A DNA stretch of 64,000 nucleotides, taken from CBDEGU01 sp965238045 (GTDB taxonomy: Bacteria > Acidobacteriota > Terriglobia > Bryobacterales > UBA6623). Positions 62,195-64,000 of the stretch are shown here, piece after piece; position 1 is the first letter of the stretch; each line of letters begins with the position of its first letter. Position numbers and translations under genes: made by a program. The notes under the pieces were generated by a model. That model was given only the letters and a program-made list of their open reading frames with translations, had not been told where the DNA came from and did no database searches. The DNA lies in assembly GCA_965238045.1 (NCBI GenBank), contig CBDEGU010000012.1:1736001-1800000 (forward strand), written 5' to 3'.

Positions 62195-62383
62195 ATGCCC
62201 CACGACAGAGACGTCACCCCAAAGCAGTTGAGCCAGTACTTCCGCGAAGATGTAGAGAACTTTCTTCTGCCCAAGGCGCAGGACGAGAACTTGAGAATCG
62301 AAGACAGGATGGGGTGGGCTTATGTGGCCGAACTGATCAGCAAAACGGCCGACCAGCTTGAGAAGGTGGAGCATCAGGACTAG
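62195..62383 (+). CDS. small hypothetical protein, 62 residues
   Basis: A short acidic, helical protein (TPKQLSQYFREDVENFLLPK, WAYVAELISKTADQLEKVEH) with an excellent ribosome site (AGGAGG, 4 bases before the ATG). No cysteine, membrane segment or known motif is seen. The good start and helical amphipathic pattern support a real gene. Function unknown. Confidence 0.6.
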   Translation: MPHDRDVTPKQLSQYFREDVENFLLPKAQDENLRIEDRMGWAYVAELISKTADQLEKVEHQD

Positions 62384-62439
62384 AAAACACTGAGACCCCA
62401 CGCGCTTGGGCGCTATCGAAAAGTGCGCGGCGGGGCTGG

Positions 62440-62715
62440 CTAGTTTGGATTTGGGTCAAACAAGAATAGCTTGATGAAGAGTAGTGCGATCGTTGCGGCT
62501 ACGCCCATGCCGCCGAGGACGCCTCCGAGAACCCAGGATCTTGTAGCGAGATGCTTCAACTCAGTATCAAATTTCGTATCCAAGCGGACTAGACTGTTCT
62601 CAACCTCGCGTAATCGTTTCTCAATGCCGTTTCCCGAGTTGCCATTTGATGGCGTTGGAATCTCGATGATGTTGTCCGGCCGCGGATTGGATTTTTTGGG
62701 TTGTCGGCTCGTCAT
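62440..62715 (-). CDS. small coiled-coil protein with C-terminal membrane anchor
   Basis: A 91-residue protein: a disordered N-terminus rich in Pro/Asn, a helical segment (EKRLREVENSLVRLDTKFDT), then one transmembrane helix (VLGGVLGGMGVAATIALLFI) and a short tail. The layout is like phage XhlA/holin-associated or DUF-type small membrane proteins, but no family can be named. ATG 62715 overlaps the stop of the upstream gene by one base (TAATG), with GAGG 5 bases before, so the two form an operon. Confidence 0.6.
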   Translation of the reverse strand: MTSRQPKKSNPRPDNIIEIPTPSNGNSGNGIEKRLREVENSLVRLDTKFDTELKHLATRSWVLGGVLGGMGVAATIALLFIKLFLFDPNPN

Positions 62716-62984
62716 TAGGCCTCGCCGCGCGATGTCATCCATTCCCAAAGGTTGGTACTTGCGTAACCATAGTACGCGCCAACGGAAAGAACAACTACCG
62801 TTCCGATGTCTGCGCCATCCGTTTCTTCAAGTTTCTTGTAGACCTCCATGGCGGTGGATGGGTCGTTTCCCGCAACAAACCACTGTCCGTCCTCAAAGTC
62901 AAAGTACTGGTCCGGGAACTCTTTCTTGATGGCCTCTTTCAGCACGGCGTTACCCGGATCGCTCAGAATGGAATATATTTTCAT
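62715..62984 (-). CDS. small hypothetical protein, 89 residues
   Basis: The frame reads MKIYSILSDPGNAVLKEAIK, EFPDQYFDFEDGQWFVAGND and ends WEWMTSRGEA. The first ~55 residues form a plausible small alpha/beta domain; VVVLSVGAYYGYASTNLWEW is mildly hydrophobic. No known family is recognised. It is translated just ahead of the membrane-anchored protein at 62440-62715, with a one-base overlap. Confidence 0.55.
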   Translation of the reverse strand: MKIYSILSDPGNAVLKEAIKKEFPDQYFDFEDGQWFVAGNDPSTAMEVYKKLEETDGADIGTVVVLSVGAYYGYASTNLWEWMTSRGEA

Positions 62985-63200
62985 GGTGAGTAAGAGGGAC
63001 TTACAGTAGCACGAATGCTCCGTGCCATGTCGCTAGGACGATCGGGATGGTTCGCTGCGGGGAAGGCCGGCGGTCGCAGGAGCCGCAACAGACCGCGGGC
63101 TAGCTTCTCGGGCGTGGCGCCCGCTAGGTCTCGTTTCGGGTCAAGCATGGCTCGCATGGTACAACATAGAAAGGCGGTTCTGCAAGAGCCGCCAAGATGT

Positions 63201-63268
63201 TGGTGGACCCGACCAGACTCGAACGGGCATCCCCGAGGTGCGAAGCCGCGGTGCTGCCGGTGAAGACT
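63201..63268 (-). other. tRNA-like 3-prime end
   Basis: On the - strand the sequence ends GTTCGAGTC...GGGTCCACCA, with a T-loop-like GTTCGAGTC and a 3-prime CCA. A matching 5-prime acceptor strand (GGACCC) is not present and the T-stem has a mismatch, so this is not a full tRNA. It may be a degraded tRNA or an attachment-site remnant. Confidence 0.3.
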
Positions 63269-63296
63269 CGACGCGTCATGCCCAAACGGCCGTAGG

Positions 63297-63452
63297 GTGA
63301 TCACCCAATCCAACCGCCAGGGATCAGACAAGCGCTTCGACGTGACTCTCACCCTCAACGATCAAGGCGAGTGCCGCTACAGAATCGACGGCGACAGCGA
63401 ATCCCTGCGCTGGCAGGTCGCCAGGAACGCCCTTGAGGCCCTGTTCTTCTGA
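63297..63452 (+). CDS. small hypothetical protein, 51 residues
   Basis: From GTG 63297 the frame reads MITQSNRQGSDKRFDVTLTL, NDQGECRYRIDGDSESLRWQ, VARNALEALFF then TGA. Alternating strand residues followed by a helix look like a real small domain. The start lies inside the perfect palindrome GGGTGATCACCC (63295-63306). There is no ribosome site, so the call is tentative. Confidence 0.35.
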   Translation: MITQSNRQGSDKRFDVTLTLNDQGECRYRIDGDSESLRWQVARNALEALFF

Positions 63453-63468
63453 GCCTTCACACGACCAC

Positions 63469-63497
63469 TTGACACCTGTCAAGGGCAGTGCTACGCT
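63469..63497 (+). promoter_or_regulatory. promoter TTGACA-N17-TACGCT with overlapping operator palindrome
   Basis: TTGACA (63469-63474), 17 bases, then TACGCT (63492-63497). The perfect palindrome TTGACACCTGTCAA (63469-63482) covers the -35 box, the usual place for a repressor site. It is directed at the small coiled-coil gene at 63609. Confidence 0.6.
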
Positions 63498-63608
63498 AGA
63501 TCATCCCACGAGGGGGCTGTGCGCGCTCTTGATGCTCTGGGGGCTTGGTGGGGAAGCTGATGCAAATCTCAGCGTCTCCTGTTGGTCTTGCTCAGGGGGC
63601 GTGAGAGA

Positions 63609-63857
63609 ATGGAACGAACGGATTGGGAGGAAGCAAGCGAGGTACCTACGATGGCCGTCATGCTCTCGAAGACCTACGCCGCCTTAAAGGCGGCGGGTGC
63701 GCCAGATGCGATCGCCCGTGAAGCGGCCGAAGAGATCGCAGGGTTCGAGAATCGTCTGTCTGCTATCGAATCCGATGTGAAATTGCTCAAGTGGATGGTC
63801 GGCACGAACATCGTGCTGACGTTCGGTGTCTTGCTTCGGCTCTTCACGGCGTCCTAG
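63609..63857 (+). CDS. small coiled-coil membrane protein (DUF1640-like layout)
   Basis: An 82-residue protein: an N-terminal helix (SKTYAALKAAGAPDAIAREA), a coiled coil (IAGFENRLSAIESDVKLLKW), then one transmembrane helix (MVGTNIVLTFGVLLRLF). This arrangement resembles the DUF1640 family of short coiled-coil membrane proteins, which is widespread but uncharacterised. GAGAG precedes the ATG. The promoter with the operator-like palindrome lies 111 bases upstream. ATG 63651 (MAVMLSK) is an alternative start. Confidence 0.6.
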   Translation: MERTDWEEASEVPTMAVMLSKTYAALKAAGAPDAIAREAAEEIAGFENRLSAIESDVKLLKWMVGTNIVLTFGVLLRLFTAS

Positions 63858-63927
63858 TCAGCATCGTCGGGATTGTAGTCGCCGCCTTCCGTCTCTACTT
63901 GGGTGCTGACCGCCGGGAGAATCCCAC

Positions 63928-64000
63928 ATGTTGAACCAAAAGGCACTTGATTACATTTTCGACGTCAACACCAAAATCGACGCCAAACTCAGCCGACACT
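63928..64000 (+). CDS. start of a gene running off the right edge
   Basis: ATG 63928, preceded by GGGAG at 8 bases, opens MLNQKALDYIFDVNTKIDAK and continues LSRH to the end of the window. Only 24 codons are visible. The helix-like start with NTKIDAKLSRH could begin another coiled coil, but no family can be named. Confidence 0.45.
   Translation, partial: MLNQKALDYIFDVNTKIDAKLSRH

Noticed and set aside
61790..62401. 203-codon frame on the - strand over the small-gene cluster
   Set aside because: It covers the hairpin and two + strand small ORFs, has no ribosome site, and its sequence looks like an antisense reading of the 62195-62383 gene.

Overview
The window is about 64 kb of high-GC DNA from a Gram-negative bacterium, most likely an Acidobacteriota of the Solibacter/Bryobacter type. 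The best single clue is the large secreted protein at 55967-59488, whose C-terminal ~230 residues look like the Solibacter C-terminal domain (TIGR03437, recognised from memory). The LPS-export/rpoN cluster, the Tat-signal hydrolases, the GH127 enzyme, the enolase-superfamily proteins and the great IS diversity fit the same group.

Bases 1 to about 23000 are an accessory catabolic region riddled with transposons. At least ten transposase families are present: IS21, an IS1202/ISNCY-like element, IS6, an IS1380 scrap, two IS630 elements, an IS3 orfA, an integrase-type fragment, two IS5-like fragments, an integrase-core transposase and IS1595. Three nearly identical 120-bp elements carry the same termini as the IS6-like element. 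Between them lie a Tat amidohydrolase, the tail of a membrane dipeptidase, a DapA-family gene split by IS630 and an N-acyl-D-amino-acid deacylase (together plausibly D-amino-acid or peptide salvage), then a symporter tail, a frameshifted GH127 arabinofuranosidase, a chimeric kinase and a YdeI-like gene split by IS1595. Several insertions can be reversed on paper to the base, restoring the reading frame with the expected target duplication.

Bases 23000 to about 55800 are mostly housekeeping genes on the + strand: a UDP-glucuronate decarboxylase-like gene, a TPR protein, clpX, lon, engB, rho, a ribose-type binding protein and its ATPase, modB-modC-thiE, a tartrate/D-malate dehydrogenase-like gene, a response regulator with HD-GYP output split by IS256, a glycosyltransferase, an ABC-F ATPase, an enolase-superfamily protein, and the cluster lptC/lptA-like, lptB, rpoN, hpf, rapZ. 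Inside it (42323-44729) are two paralogous secreted LmbE/PIG-L-fold proteins without the canonical metal motif. They flank a GNAT acetyltransferase, and all three genes are joined by ATGA overlaps. This is the best candidate for an undescribed system.

Bases 55967 to 61644 hold two large secreted proteins on the - strand, one broken by a single in-frame TGA and the other by a single frameshift. Bases 61700 to 64000 are a cluster of very small genes, several with coiled-coil or membrane segments, with clear sigma-70-type promoters, palindromes and a tRNA-like 3-prime end; this looks like the edge of another mobile or accessory region. Many genes across the window have a TACAAT/TACACT/TATAAT hexamer only 7-12 bases before the start codon, suggesting leaderless or very short-leader transcripts.
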